From: an uncultured Chloracidobacterium sp.
Lineage (GTDB): Bacteria > Acidobacteriota > Blastocatellia > Pyrinomonadales > Pyrinomonadaceae
DNA: 6,038 bases
Assembly (NCBI GenBank): GCA_937941715.1
Contig: CALDGX010000116.1
Span: 1-6,038, forward strand
Direction: 5' to 3'
Shown: piece after piece, positions 1 through 5,930 of the stretch
How positions within the stretch are numbered: position 1 is the stretch's first letter
Layout: every line of letters begins with the position of its first letter
Translations under genes and position numbers: made by a program
The notes under the pieces: generated by a model
Told to the model about the DNA's origin: nothing
Databases searched by the model: none
The model's input: only the letters and a program-made list of their open reading frames with translations

Positions 1-248
1 GACGGTATCTCAAATCGTCGCCGGCAACGCATATTCTTGCACATCAGCATATCGTCGACGCGGACCATGTAGTCGCGTGACTTGGCAAACTGGGCACGTT
101 CGTGTTCGTTCAGATTACGCGGGGCCTGTTTCTTTTTGGTCCTTTTGATCCAACGGATGTCATAGTCGTTCCGTTCGCGGCAGTTCGGGCAGGAAAAGTT
201 TGCCGTCTTGATCTCTTGCCTTTCGTCAAATATATCGCGTTCGTGCAT
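1..248 (-). CDS. Small two-CxnC (zinc-ribbon-like) protein, 3' end outside window
   Basis: A minus-strand frame opens with ATG at 248 and runs without a stop to the window edge, giving 82 codons of a partial protein. It begins MHERDIFDERQEIKTANFSC. Two cysteine pairs are visible: CPNC at about residues 20-23 and CKNMRC (C-x4-C) at about 71-76. They are separated by a very basic, charged segment with WIKRTKKK near residue 33. Paired cysteines flanking a basic stretch resemble small zinc-ribbon or rubredoxin-knuckle proteins, but I do not recognise the family and assign no function. The start lies 7 bases after the stop of the DUF971 gene, so it is probably the last visible gene of the glgP operon. 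No Shine-Dalgarno motif precedes it; a TATAAT lies 6 bases upstream (see findings). Its reality is supported by the uninterrupted frame, the cysteine pattern and the operon spacing. Confidence 0.7.
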   Translation of the reverse strand, partial: MHERDIFDERQEIKTANFSCPNCRERNDYDIRWIKRTKKKQAPRNLNEHERAQFAKSRDYMVRVDDMLMCKNMRCRRRFEIP

Positions 249-255
249 TTACTAA

Positions 256-555
256 TTATAGCGCCTTGGCGGGCAAACCGCGCAGAAATACAAAACTGAA
301 GATCCCTGTATCGTGGCCGTCGGTGAAATGAAAATTGAGGGCGTATCTCCCGACGATCGATATGTGGTCGAACTTCAGATCATCGGAGACGCTCTCGTCA
401 CGCAGCATTTTTTCGCCGGTCCACTCATTGACGCAGCTGGCACACGGACAGGAACGCCTGAGCTGCGGGGCCGTATACTTGGTCTCGGTATCGTCTGACC
501 ATTTGATCGAGATAGAACTGTCCGAGTCTTCGATTATCTGCAGTGGTTCAATCAT
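256..555 (-). CDS. DUF971 / GBBH-like N-terminal zinc-domain protein
   Basis: A 99-residue protein starting MIEPLQIIEDSDSSISIKWS and ending in TAA. It is a stand-alone version of the domain found at the N-terminus of gamma-butyrobetaine hydroxylase (DUF971). Hallmarks seen are the W-S-D strand near residue 19, the cysteine cluster C36-P-C38-x2-C41 followed by W45-T-G, and the C-terminal HDTGIFSFVFLR block with H81. In the human hydroxylase a closely spaced Cys3-His set binds structural zinc, so C36, C38, C41 and H81 are the inferred ligands here. The biochemical role of bacterial stand-alone copies is not firmly known; some occur near iron-sulphur carrier genes, which is background knowledge and not visible here. 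The frame extends upstream to 729 but that part overlaps ytxJ, so the ATG at 555, 4 bases after the ytxJ stop, is the better start. No good ribosome-binding motif is seen, so translation may be coupled to ytxJ. Confidence 0.88.
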   Translation of the reverse strand: MIEPLQIIEDSDSSISIKWSDDTETKYTAPQLRRSCPCASCVNEWTGEKMLRDESVSDDLKFDHISIVGRYALNFHFTDGHDTGIFSFVFLRGLPAKAL

Positions 556-559
556 AAAA

Positions 560-883
560 TTAACTGAGGAGGGCGGTCTGAATTGCCCGCGGGTCAATGC
601 CGTAGTGCGTTGCGTGATAGAGTATTTTACCGCCTTTGATAACGAATGCCTGCGGTGACGCGTGCCTGACGCCAAGGCGTTCGGCAACAGCGTTCGAGAC
701 CGCGCGGTGGTCCTGAACGACGATGACATTCATCTCGCCGTCAATAGAGCCCATTTGTTCGTAAATGTCGGCACTGATCCCGCAGGTCCGGCTGTGTTTC
801 AGTAGGAAAACGGGTTCGTCGGACGAACGGCCGACGAGGGCCTCGAACTTTTCGATCGAATCGAGTGTAACGACTTTCGGCAT
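560..883 (-). CDS. ytxJ: YtxJ-family monothiol bacilliredoxin-like protein
   Basis: A 107-residue thioredoxin-fold protein of the YtxJ/BrxC family (DUF2847), which acts in the cytoplasm on bacillithiol-mixed disulphides. After a short N-terminal beta-alpha segment comes VFLLKHSRTCGIS (residues 25-37), matching the family's KHS-x2-C-x-x-S signature. It has one catalytic cysteine, C34, with glycine where proline is more usual just after it. The cis-proline loop appears as HASPQAF (74-80) and is followed by the final strands FVIKGGKILYHATHYGI. A CxxC is absent, as expected for this monothiol family. An upstream TTG at 913 in the same frame would overlap the preceding gene and has no ribosome-binding motif, so the ATG at 883 giving MPKVVTLDS is preferred. 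It lies 10 bases after the membrane-protein stop and 4 before the DUF971 start, in the glgP operon. The presence of YtxJ suggests a bacillithiol-using cell; that is inference from family knowledge. Confidence 0.87.
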   Translation of the reverse strand: MPKVVTLDSIEKFEALVGRSSDEPVFLLKHSRTCGISADIYEQMGSIDGEMNVIVVQDHRAVSNAVAERLGVRHASPQAFVIKGGKILYHATHYGIDPRAIQTALLS

Positions 884-893
884 TTTTCGGGTG

Positions 894-1580
894 TCAGGCT
901 GTTTGAGTATCAATTTTGGGAAATATCTTGCGAAACGCCACGGCCTGGGCCATCATTATCAGCGGTAGGACCAGGTACAACCCAACACACAGCATCAAAT
1001 AACCGACGATCGCCACTACGAACCCGACCCCGAAAAGCCCGGCCATGCCCGCGAGGTTGTTCCAAACCGCTTTTGCGCTGACCATCATTGCCTGGACTCC
1101 GGTCAGGCCGCGTTCGACGATCAGCGGATAAGCAAACATTATCAGCGTGTGAAAACACACCATCACCACGACAATTACGATCTCGAAGATCACGGTACCG
1201 ATCAGGAACGGGATCAGTTCGGATTCGCTCATCTTAGGGCCGGCGATCGCCATCGCGATCATCGGAATGTATATCGTAAACAGCACAATGAAGATCGGAA
1301 CAAAGATCAAAACCGATACCAAGAGGCTCTTCCAGATATAATCAAACCCTTTGAAAAGCTTTTCAAACTTCAATTCACGGCCGTCGATCAGGTCGAAAAG
1401 GCACAGGAACATACCGCACATCATCGGCCCCATCAGTATGATCGGAACGGCTCCGCCGATCAGCATCCCGACGATCACTATCCCGAAGACCATCCAATAG
1501 CGTTCCTTCATCAATGCCCAGGCCTCTTTGTAAATCTCGACCGGCTTGATGGCGCCGATCTGAAAATCGGTATTCTGCAT
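894..1580 (-). CDS. Multi-pass integral membrane protein, family not firmly identified
   Basis: A 228-residue, strongly hydrophobic protein. The cytoplasmic-looking N-terminus (PVEIYKEAWALMKERYWM, about residues 13-30) is followed by hydrophobic segments near 30-50, 50-65, 85-113, 122-152, 176-200 and 200-216. That gives roughly five or six membrane spans, with a charged loop DGRELKFEKLFKGFDYIWK at 66-84. The pattern 'YPLIVERGLTGVQAMMVSAKAVWNN' (151-175) before the last two spans is like bacterial DUF975/DUF4013-type membrane proteins, in which a P-L-I/V-x2-R-x-G motif precedes an amphipathic helix. This is a resemblance from memory and not a firm family call. No signal peptide or catalytic motif is seen. 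The start is well supported by GGAGG nine bases upstream. It begins 15 bases after the phosphorylase stop and is clearly in its operon. The function is unknown; a transport or envelope role is possible but not shown. Confidence 0.85.
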   Translation of the reverse strand: MQNTDFQIGAIKPVEIYKEAWALMKERYWMVFGIVIVGMLIGGAVPIILMGPMMCGMFLCLFDLIDGRELKFEKLFKGFDYIWKSLLVSVLIFVPIFIVLFTIYIPMIAMAIAGPKMSESELIPFLIGTVIFEIVIVVVMVCFHTLIMFAYPLIVERGLTGVQAMMVSAKAVWNNLAGMAGLFGVGFVVAIVGYLMLCVGLYLVLPLIMMAQAVAFRKIFPKIDTQTA

Positions 1581-1589
1581 AGTGCCGTG

Positions 1590-1594
1590 CCTCC
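1590..1594 (-). promoter_or_regulatory. Shine-Dalgarno site of the membrane-protein gene
   Basis: On the minus strand GGAGG sits nine bases upstream of the ATG at 1580 and one base after the TAG of the phosphorylase gene. It is the only textbook ribosome-binding site in this operon; the other starts lack one. Confidence 0.7.
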
Positions 1595-1595
1595 G

Positions 1596-3797
1596 CTAAG
1601 CTGACCGTTCGGCCAGGTTGTAGATATTGGACAAATAGTCCGCGACCATCCGGTCGCTCGAAAATTGCGGTGTCAGCGTCGCGATCGAATTACGCATCCG
1701 GGCGATCCACTCTGCCGGCAAGCCGCTGTCGCCGGTCCCGTAATAAGTCGGTATTATCTCGTTTTCGAGCGTTCGGTACAGTGCCTCGGCATCGGCGGCG
1801 TCCATAACGTCGTCATTGTCGTCGGCATCGAGTCCGCCGATCGCAAAACCGTTGATCTCGTTGAATCCCTCGATCCACCATCCGTCAAGGACCGAGAAAT
1901 TAAGGGCCCCATTCATCGCGGCCTTCATTCCGCTGGTGCCGCTGGCTTCCATCGGACGGCGGGGAACGTTCATCCACACATCGACGCCATGGACGAGATA
2001 ACGGGCGATCTCCTGGTCATAATCTTCGATAAAGACGGCCCGCCGCTGCCAGTTTGAGTCGTGGTTGATGCTCATTAGCTTTTGCAGGATCGTCTTTGCC
2101 GTATTGTCCTGCGGGTGGGCCTTGCCGGCGAAAACGAACTGCACCGGCCGCTCGGCATCATCAACCATCCTCAAAAGCCGCTCGAGATCGGTAAACAACA
2201 GGTCCCATCGCTTATAAGCGGCGACACGGCGGGCAAACCCGATGGTCAGGATGTCGGGCGAGAATAGCTGACGCGTATCTTCGTGTTCGTTGATCGTGTC
2301 CTTTGAACCAGTGTCCTTGGTCTTCGTCCGCTCGCGGATAAACGCGATAAGCAGACTCTTGAGTGTTCGATGGGCCGTCCAGATATCGCTGTCCGACAAG
2401 CGTTCGGCCGCCGCCGCCCAACCCGCAGGATCGCGGACGATCGTCTGCCAATCGGGGCCGATGCGGCTGTCGTAGAGGTCCTGAAATACCGGTGCGATCC
2501 ACGTCGGAGCGTGGACGCCGTTGGTAACCGACGTGATCGGCACCGCTCCCGCGTCGGCGAGATTCGGAAACATCTTGAGCCATAATTGGCGCGATACTTC
2601 GCCGTGCTTTTCGCTCACGCCGTTTGCCGAACGGCACATCCTGATCGCGAGCGGCGACATCCCAAAACCCTCGCTATTGTCCGAAAGGTCAGCCCGGCCG
2701 AGAGCAAGAAACTCGTCTTGCGTCAACTTTAGCGAACCGATGAACTCGCTGCTGAAACAATCGCTAAGCGTCGCAGTCGGAAAGACGTCGTTACCGGCGG
2801 CGACCGGCGTGTGCGTCGTGAAAACGCACTTTTCGCGCACCGCCTCGGCCGCGTCGGCAAATGTGCCGTCGGGATGCGATTCGAGAAACTCCCTGGACAG
2901 CTCGAGGGTCGAAAACGCCGCGTGGCCTTCGTTCAAATGATAGACTGCCGGATCGACGCCGAGCTTTCGCAAAAGGCGGACGCCGCCCATGCCGAGGACC
3001 TTTTCCTGCACGATACGCGTTTCGGTATCGCCGCCGTAGAGATGCCCGGTGATCAGGCGGTCAACCTCGCTGTTGCGGCCGAGATTGGTGTCGAGCAAAT
3101 AAAGCGAAATGCGTCCGACACGAGCCCGCCACGCCTGAGCAAATACCTCACGTCCGCGTATCTTGACCGAGACCATGACGCGTTCGCCGGCCGCGTCGAG
3201 CACCGGTGTCAGTGCAAGTTCCGATTCAAAAATGTCGTTGTACGATTCCTTTTGCCAGCCCTCGTGGCTGATCTGCTGGCGAAAATACCCATATCGGTAC
3301 AGCAGCCCGATCGCCATCAAGGGCACATTGAGGTCGCTTGCCGATTTGAGGTGGTCGCCGGCCAAAATGCCGAGGCCGCCCGAGTAGTTGGGCAGGGAAT
3401 TGTGCACGCCGTACTCGGCGCAGAAATACGCGATCGCCGGCGGCGTTGTCAGGTCGCTTGCGGCGGCGGTGTAATCACAAAATTCTCTGTAAAACCGCTC
3501 GACGCGGTCGACATATCGTTTGTCGGCGGACCGCTGCCACAGCCGAAGTCCACTGATACGCTTGAGCATCAAACGCGGATTCTGCTCGCACTTGTCCCAC
3601 AGCTCGGGATCGAGGTCGCGAAAAAGTGCGACGCCCTCCGGACGCCAGCACCAATAAAAGTTGGCCGATATCTCGTTTAACCAAGCGATGTTTTCCGGCA
3701 GTTTTCGGACAAAATCAAAATTATTTTCGTTTACGGGGGTTGTGTCGAGGCTCGGGGCAGCTTGCATAGTACTAGGGCTTGTTTCGGCGATCTCCAT
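1596..3797 (-). CDS. glgP: Alpha-glucan (glycogen/maltodextrin) phosphorylase, GT35, DUF3417-type
   Basis: A 733-residue PLP-dependent glucan phosphorylase that releases glucose-1-phosphate from the non-reducing ends of glycogen or maltodextrin in the cytoplasm. Residues about 30-115 match the DUF3417 N-terminal domain (LPENIAWLNEISANFYWCWR). The GT35 core then shows YFCAEYGVHNSLPNYSGGLG (124-143, glycine-rich substrate loop), HLNEGHAAF (287-295), THTPVAAGNDVF (328-339), SVTNGVHAPTW (423-433), FARRVAAYKR (521-530) and EASGTSGMKAAMNGALN (617-633). The lysine of the last motif, K625, is the expected PLP Schiff-base residue. It belongs to the shorter bacterial/archaeal phosphorylase subfamily and not the roughly 800-residue E. 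coli GlgP/MalP type. A hydrophilic stretch at about 491-510, rich in K, D, T and E, looks like a surface insertion. The ATG at 3797 is the first in frame; M11 (3767) is an alternative because the first 25 residues are low-complexity and neither start has a clear Shine-Dalgarno. It is the promoter-proximal gene of the five-gene operon. Confidence 0.96.
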   Translation of the reverse strand: MEIAETSPSTMQAAPSLDTTPVNENNFDFVRKLPENIAWLNEISANFYWCWRPEGVALFRDLDPELWDKCEQNPRLMLKRISGLRLWQRSADKRYVDRVERFYREFCDYTAAASDLTTPPAIAYFCAEYGVHNSLPNYSGGLGILAGDHLKSASDLNVPLMAIGLLYRYGYFRQQISHEGWQKESYNDIFESELALTPVLDAAGERVMVSVKIRGREVFAQAWRARVGRISLYLLDTNLGRNSEVDRLITGHLYGGDTETRIVQEKVLGMGGVRLLRKLGVDPAVYHLNEGHAAFSTLELSREFLESHPDGTFADAAEAVREKCVFTTHTPVAAGNDVFPTATLSDCFSSEFIGSLKLTQDEFLALGRADLSDNSEGFGMSPLAIRMCRSANGVSEKHGEVSRQLWLKMFPNLADAGAVPITSVTNGVHAPTWIAPVFQDLYDSRIGPDWQTIVRDPAGWAAAAERLSDSDIWTAHRTLKSLLIAFIRERTKTKDTGSKDTINEHEDTRQLFSPDILTIGFARRVAAYKRWDLLFTDLERLLRMVDDAERPVQFVFAGKAHPQDNTAKTILQKLMSINHDSNWQRRAVFIEDYDQEIARYLVHGVDVWMNVPRRPMEASGTSGMKAAMNGALNFSVLDGWWIEGFNEINGFAIGGLDADDNDDVMDAADAEALYRTLENEIIPTYYGTGDSGLPAEWIARMRNSIATLTPQFSSDRMVADYLSNIYNLAERSA

Positions 3798-3847
3798 TGC
3801 TAAATCTATAAATCACTTTGTTGGCGATGCGAATAAAGTATCCAGAA

Positions 3848-3876
3848 ACTATAAACTATGCCGCCCGCAGTATCAA
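3848..3876 (-). promoter_or_regulatory. Sigma70-type promoter of the glgP operon
   Basis: On the minus strand, TTGATA (3876-3871) is separated by exactly 17 bases from TATAGT (3853-3848), each close to the sigma70 consensus. The predicted transcription start is near 3841, leaving a leader of about 40 bases before the glgP ATG at 3797. The -35 box begins only four bases after the stop of the upstream DoxX-like gene. The operon can therefore be transcribed independently of that gene, although read-through from it is also possible. No operator-like inverted repeat is evident around it. Confidence 0.6.
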
Positions 3877-3880
3877 ATTT

Positions 3881-4570
3881 CTAGCCGCTCGGGGCCGGCT
3901 CATCGGCTTGCCGATCAGCGATCTCGCCGACCGGCATAAAGCGGTAATGAAACGCGACGACGGTGCCGAATGTGAAGCCGAGCAATATCAGCAAACCCGT
4001 GATCATCAGATAGTTGCTGAAATTGCCGAGCCCGATCGCCCACCACAGAATGCCCATCGGAATGCCGCCCGCGGCAAAAAATGCCGGTATCTTGACGAAC
4101 TGAAGGCTGAACCTGCGGGTCCGTTCGCGGCGTGTGTAAAAGACGATCGGCTTTAACCGGTCATATTCCCACGCGACCAGGTAGACCGCCGCGAGGCACA
4201 TCAGTGTCGTGATCACCCACGTGCCGGCAAAACCGACCGAGATCGTAAGCACCGCGATATTGGCGATGATCGGCAGGAACATCAACGCGCCGATGTGCGC
4301 CGTTCGCGGGATAAGCAGCAGGATCGCGGCCGTTATTTGTCCCCAACCGATAAACTCGTAATAAAAGCCCGTCGCCATCAGGGCGTTGAAATAATGCCCG
4401 ACCGGGTGCGAATCCGGCAACGACGTAAACGGCTTGTGCAGTATCTTGGGTATGCTCGGCGGTATAAAACCGAGCGCCAGCAGCACACGCGTGAACGCCG
4501 TAAATCCCTGCGTCCACCAACGCCGGGTGAAGGCAACGTGGAGATCATCGAGTACGTGTTCTAGTTTCAT
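3881..4570 (-). CDS. DoxX-like membrane protein
   Basis: A 229-residue membrane protein with hydrophobic spans at about 24-40, 63-87, 92-112, 116-135, 161-181 and 185-208. The segment GFYYEFIGWGQITAAILLLI (68-87) followed by RTAHIGALMFLPIIANIAV matches the general DoxX/SURF4-like pattern, with an aromatic-rich helix followed by a short R-T-A loop and a second helix. DoxX-type proteins are small inner-membrane proteins, often associated with redox or quinone metabolism; the exact role of this one is unknown. The frame extends upstream to 4690, but that extension translates a probable intergenic repeat (HIFNAEIAEDAK). The ATG at 4570, giving MKLEHVLDDLHVAFTRRWWT, is therefore the better start. 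It lacks a clear Shine-Dalgarno. Its stop TAG overlaps a short GC-rich hairpin and lies four bases before the glgP promoter. It is divergent from mtnA, and its own promoter could not be assigned with confidence. Confidence 0.8.
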   Translation of the reverse strand: MKLEHVLDDLHVAFTRRWWTQGFTAFTRVLLALGFIPPSIPKILHKPFTSLPDSHPVGHYFNALMATGFYYEFIGWGQITAAILLLIPRTAHIGALMFLPIIANIAVLTISVGFAGTWVITTLMCLAAVYLVAWEYDRLKPIVFYTRRERTRRFSLQFVKIPAFFAAGGIPMGILWWAIGLGNFSNYLMITGLLILLGFTFGTVVAFHYRFMPVGEIADRQADEPAPSG

Positions 4571-4587
4571 GTCATTGCAAACGTCAT
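4571..4587 (-). other. Possible six-residue upstream peptide overlapping the DoxX-like start
   Basis: ATG at 4587 opens MTFAMT and stops at TGA (4569-4567), so its end overlaps the DoxX-like ATG at 4570 in the ATGA arrangement typical of translational coupling. A weak GGAT lies a few bases upstream of it. The stretch also contains a perfect 8-base direct repeat (GCAATGAC on the minus strand, plus-strand 4571-4578 and 4583-4590). A chance origin is quite possible for so short a frame. Confidence 0.2.
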
Positions 4588-4612
4588 TGCTATCCAAAAA
4601 GTTCTTTCCAAA

Positions 4613-4645
4613 CTTTGCGTCCTCCGCGATCTCGGCGTTGAAAAT
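4613..4645. repeat. Probable degenerate copy of a dispersed intergenic repeat
   Basis: The plus-strand stretch beginning CTTTGCGTCCTCCGCG and ending GGCGTTGAAAA resembles a widespread family of intergenic repeats whose reverse translation reads FNAEIAEDAxx. Read on the minus strand here it gives exactly HIFNAEIAEDAKFGK, in frame with the downstream DoxX-like gene. A partial second arm (CAACGCAGAGAGAACG) follows at about 4662-4677, and a small palindrome CAAGGCCCTTG lies between the two. Family membership is from memory; no second copy is present in this window to prove it. Confidence 0.45.
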
Positions 4646-4685
4646 ATGCCAAGGCCCTTGCCAACGCAGAGAGAACGTCCTCAAA

Positions 4686-4714
4686 TTCACAATCCCGTGC
4701 CAATTCGCTATAAT
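4686..4714 (+). promoter_or_regulatory. Sigma70-type promoter of mtnA
   Basis: TTCACA (4686-4691) and a perfect TATAAT (4709-4714) are spaced by 17 bases. The predicted transcription start is near 4721, so the leader to the mtnA ATG is only about 24 bases. That is too short for a SAM or other methionine-linked riboswitch. A 5-bp inverted pair TCCCG/CGGGA (4693-4697 and 4715-4719) brackets the -10 box; whether it is an operator is unknown. Confidence 0.65.
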
Positions 4715-4744
4715 CGGGAATTTCGTGGAGACGTGTAAAACAAA

Positions 4745-5800
4745 ATGAAACTCGATATCATCCCCGTTAAATGGTCCGAAATGGGCGTTCTAATGCTTGA
4801 TCAGCGGCTGCTTCCGACCGAGGAGGTCTGGCTGACGCTCAAGACCTACGACGAAGTCGCCGCCGGCATCAAGGACATGGTCGTTCGCGGTGCACCGGCG
4901 ATCGGCGTTTCGGCGGCGTACGGAATGGCGATCGCGGCGAAGAATTTCGTCGGCACGACGGTCGCCGATCTCGAGGACGAACTCGATTTCGCGGGCGACG
5001 TTCTGGCCAAGACCCGCCCGACCGCGGTCAACCTTTTCTGGGCGATCGACCGCATGAAACGCACGTTCCAACAGGCCAAGGCCGAAGGGAAGTCGGTCAG
5101 CGAGATCAAGGAGATACTGAAGGCCGACGCGATCGCCATCCACGACGAAGACATCGAATCGCAGCGTCTGATCGCTCAGTTCGGCGGTGCGTTGCTCAAC
5201 GACAACGACGTCGTGCTGACGCACTGCAACGCCGGAGCCCTCGCGACCGGCGGAGTTTGGGGAACGGCTCTCGGTGTGATCCGCGGGGCCGTCGATCAGG
5301 GCAAGGCCATCGCCGTCGTCGCCGACGAAACGCGCCCGTACCTGCAAGGGGCACGCCTCACGGCCTGGGAACTGATGGAAGACGACATTCCCGTCACGCT
5401 CATCACCGACAATATGTCCGGCCACGTGATGAAGAGCGGCAAGATCAAGGCCGTCGTCGTCGGCAGTGACCGCATCGCCGCGAACGGCGACGTCGCCAAC
5501 AAGATCGGCACCTATATGGTCGCCGTGCTCGCAAACCGCCACAACATACCGTTTTACGTCGCCGCTCCGCTCTCGACGGTCGACCTCAATTGCCCGACCG
5601 GCGACGACATCCCGATCGAGGAACGCGGCCGCGAAGAGGTCACCCACATCAAAGGCAATCAGCTCGCCCCCGACGGCGTCGGCATCACCAACTACGGCTT
5701 TGACGTCACGCCAAACGACCTCGTGACCGCCATAATTACGGAGAAAGGCGTCGCCCGTGCGCCTTACATCGACAGCCTAAAGGCGCAGTTCGAAATGTAA
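4745..5800 (+). CDS. mtnA: S-methyl-5-thioribose-1-phosphate isomerase
   Basis: A 351-residue cytoplasmic enzyme of the methionine salvage pathway that converts 5-methylthioribose-1-phosphate to 5-methylthioribulose-1-phosphate. It belongs to the eIF2B-alpha/beta/delta-like fold. The N-terminal domain carries MVVRGAPAIGVSAAYG (45-60) and TRPTAVNLFWAIDRM (90-104), both phosphosugar-binding signatures. The C-terminal Rossmann-like domain carries LTHCNAGALATGGVWGTAL (159-177) with catalytic cysteine C161, then VVADETRPYLQGARLTAWEL (191-210), and GSDRIAANGDVANKIGT (240-256) with catalytic acid D242. It ends with the conserved FYVAAPLSTVD and GITNYGFDVTP blocks. Length and motif order match the family closely, so it appears intact. 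The ATG at 4745 follows a GGAG at 4727-4730, fourteen bases upstream, a little far for a ribosome-binding site. Codon usage is markedly GC-rich (GAC, GCC, ATC, AAC) compared with the minus-strand neighbours. No other salvage genes are in the window. Confidence 0.97.
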   Translation: MKLDIIPVKWSEMGVLMLDQRLLPTEEVWLTLKTYDEVAAGIKDMVVRGAPAIGVSAAYGMAIAAKNFVGTTVADLEDELDFAGDVLAKTRPTAVNLFWAIDRMKRTFQQAKAEGKSVSEIKEILKADAIAIHDEDIESQRLIAQFGGALLNDNDVVLTHCNAGALATGGVWGTALGVIRGAVDQGKAIAVVADETRPYLQGARLTAWELMEDDIPVTLITDNMSGHVMKSGKIKAVVVGSDRIAANGDVANKIGTYMVAVLANRHNIPFYVAAPLSTVDLNCPTGDDIPIEERGREEVTHIKGNQLAPDGVGITNYGFDVTPNDLVTAIITEKGVARAPYIDSLKAQFEM

Positions 5801-5820
5801 TTGCACTGGCCCTCCACAAG

Positions 5821-5930
5821 CTGCCACTGGCATTAGCTAGTGGATCAAGTGTTATTAATGAACTGCCATTAGCATTAGTTAGTGGGTCAAGGGTTCTTAA
5901 TGAATTGCCATTAGCATTAGCTAGTGGCAA
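5821..5930 (+). repeat. Three-unit 42-base tandem repeat, each unit a hairpin
   Basis: Units begin at 5821, 5863 and 5905. The first two are full 42-base units and the third is conserved for about 23 bases before diverging. Each contains a 20-base stem-loop (5824-5843, 5866-5885, 5908-5927) with an 8-bp stem closed by an ATTA loop, for example CCACTGGC-ATTA-GCTAGTGG in unit 1. Because 42 is a multiple of three, the minus strand stays open and yields a periodic spurious peptide (LDPLANASGSL, LDPLTNANGSSL, PLANANGNSL). I treat this as non-coding repeat DNA just after mtnA. Confidence 0.85.

Noticed and set aside
566..573. GAGGAGGG on the plus strand, looking like a strong ribosome-binding site
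   Set aside because: It lies inside the 3' end of ytxJ on the minus strand and no plausible plus-strand gene follows; the plus-strand frames here are shadows.
1149..1604. Plus-strand histidine- and aspartate-rich open frame opposite the membrane protein
   Set aside because: It is the antisense of a hydrophobic, well-supported gene; the H/D/R-rich composition is the expected mirror of I/V/M codons.
2811..3680. Long plus-strand open frame (289 codons) opposite glgP
   Set aside because: It is the antisense shadow of the phosphorylase, with no recognisable domain and with the phosphorylase motifs intact on the other strand.
3883..3900. GC-rich hairpin (AGCCG/CGGCT) at the end of the DoxX-like gene as a terminator
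   Set aside because: The stem is only 5 bp and overlaps the stop codon, and the following AGAAATTTG is not a proper T-tract. Too weak to call.
4721..4744. SAM or S-box riboswitch upstream of mtnA
   Set aside because: The predicted leader is only about 24 bases and contains no extended stem structure.
4790..5647. Long minus-strand open frame (285 codons) opposite mtnA
   Set aside because: It is an artefact of the GC-rich codon pattern of mtnA; its composition (V, D, R, G) is typical of antisense translation.
5821..5930. CRISPR array
   Set aside because: The 42-base units are contiguous with no unique spacers, number only three, and diverge throughout; no cas genes are present.
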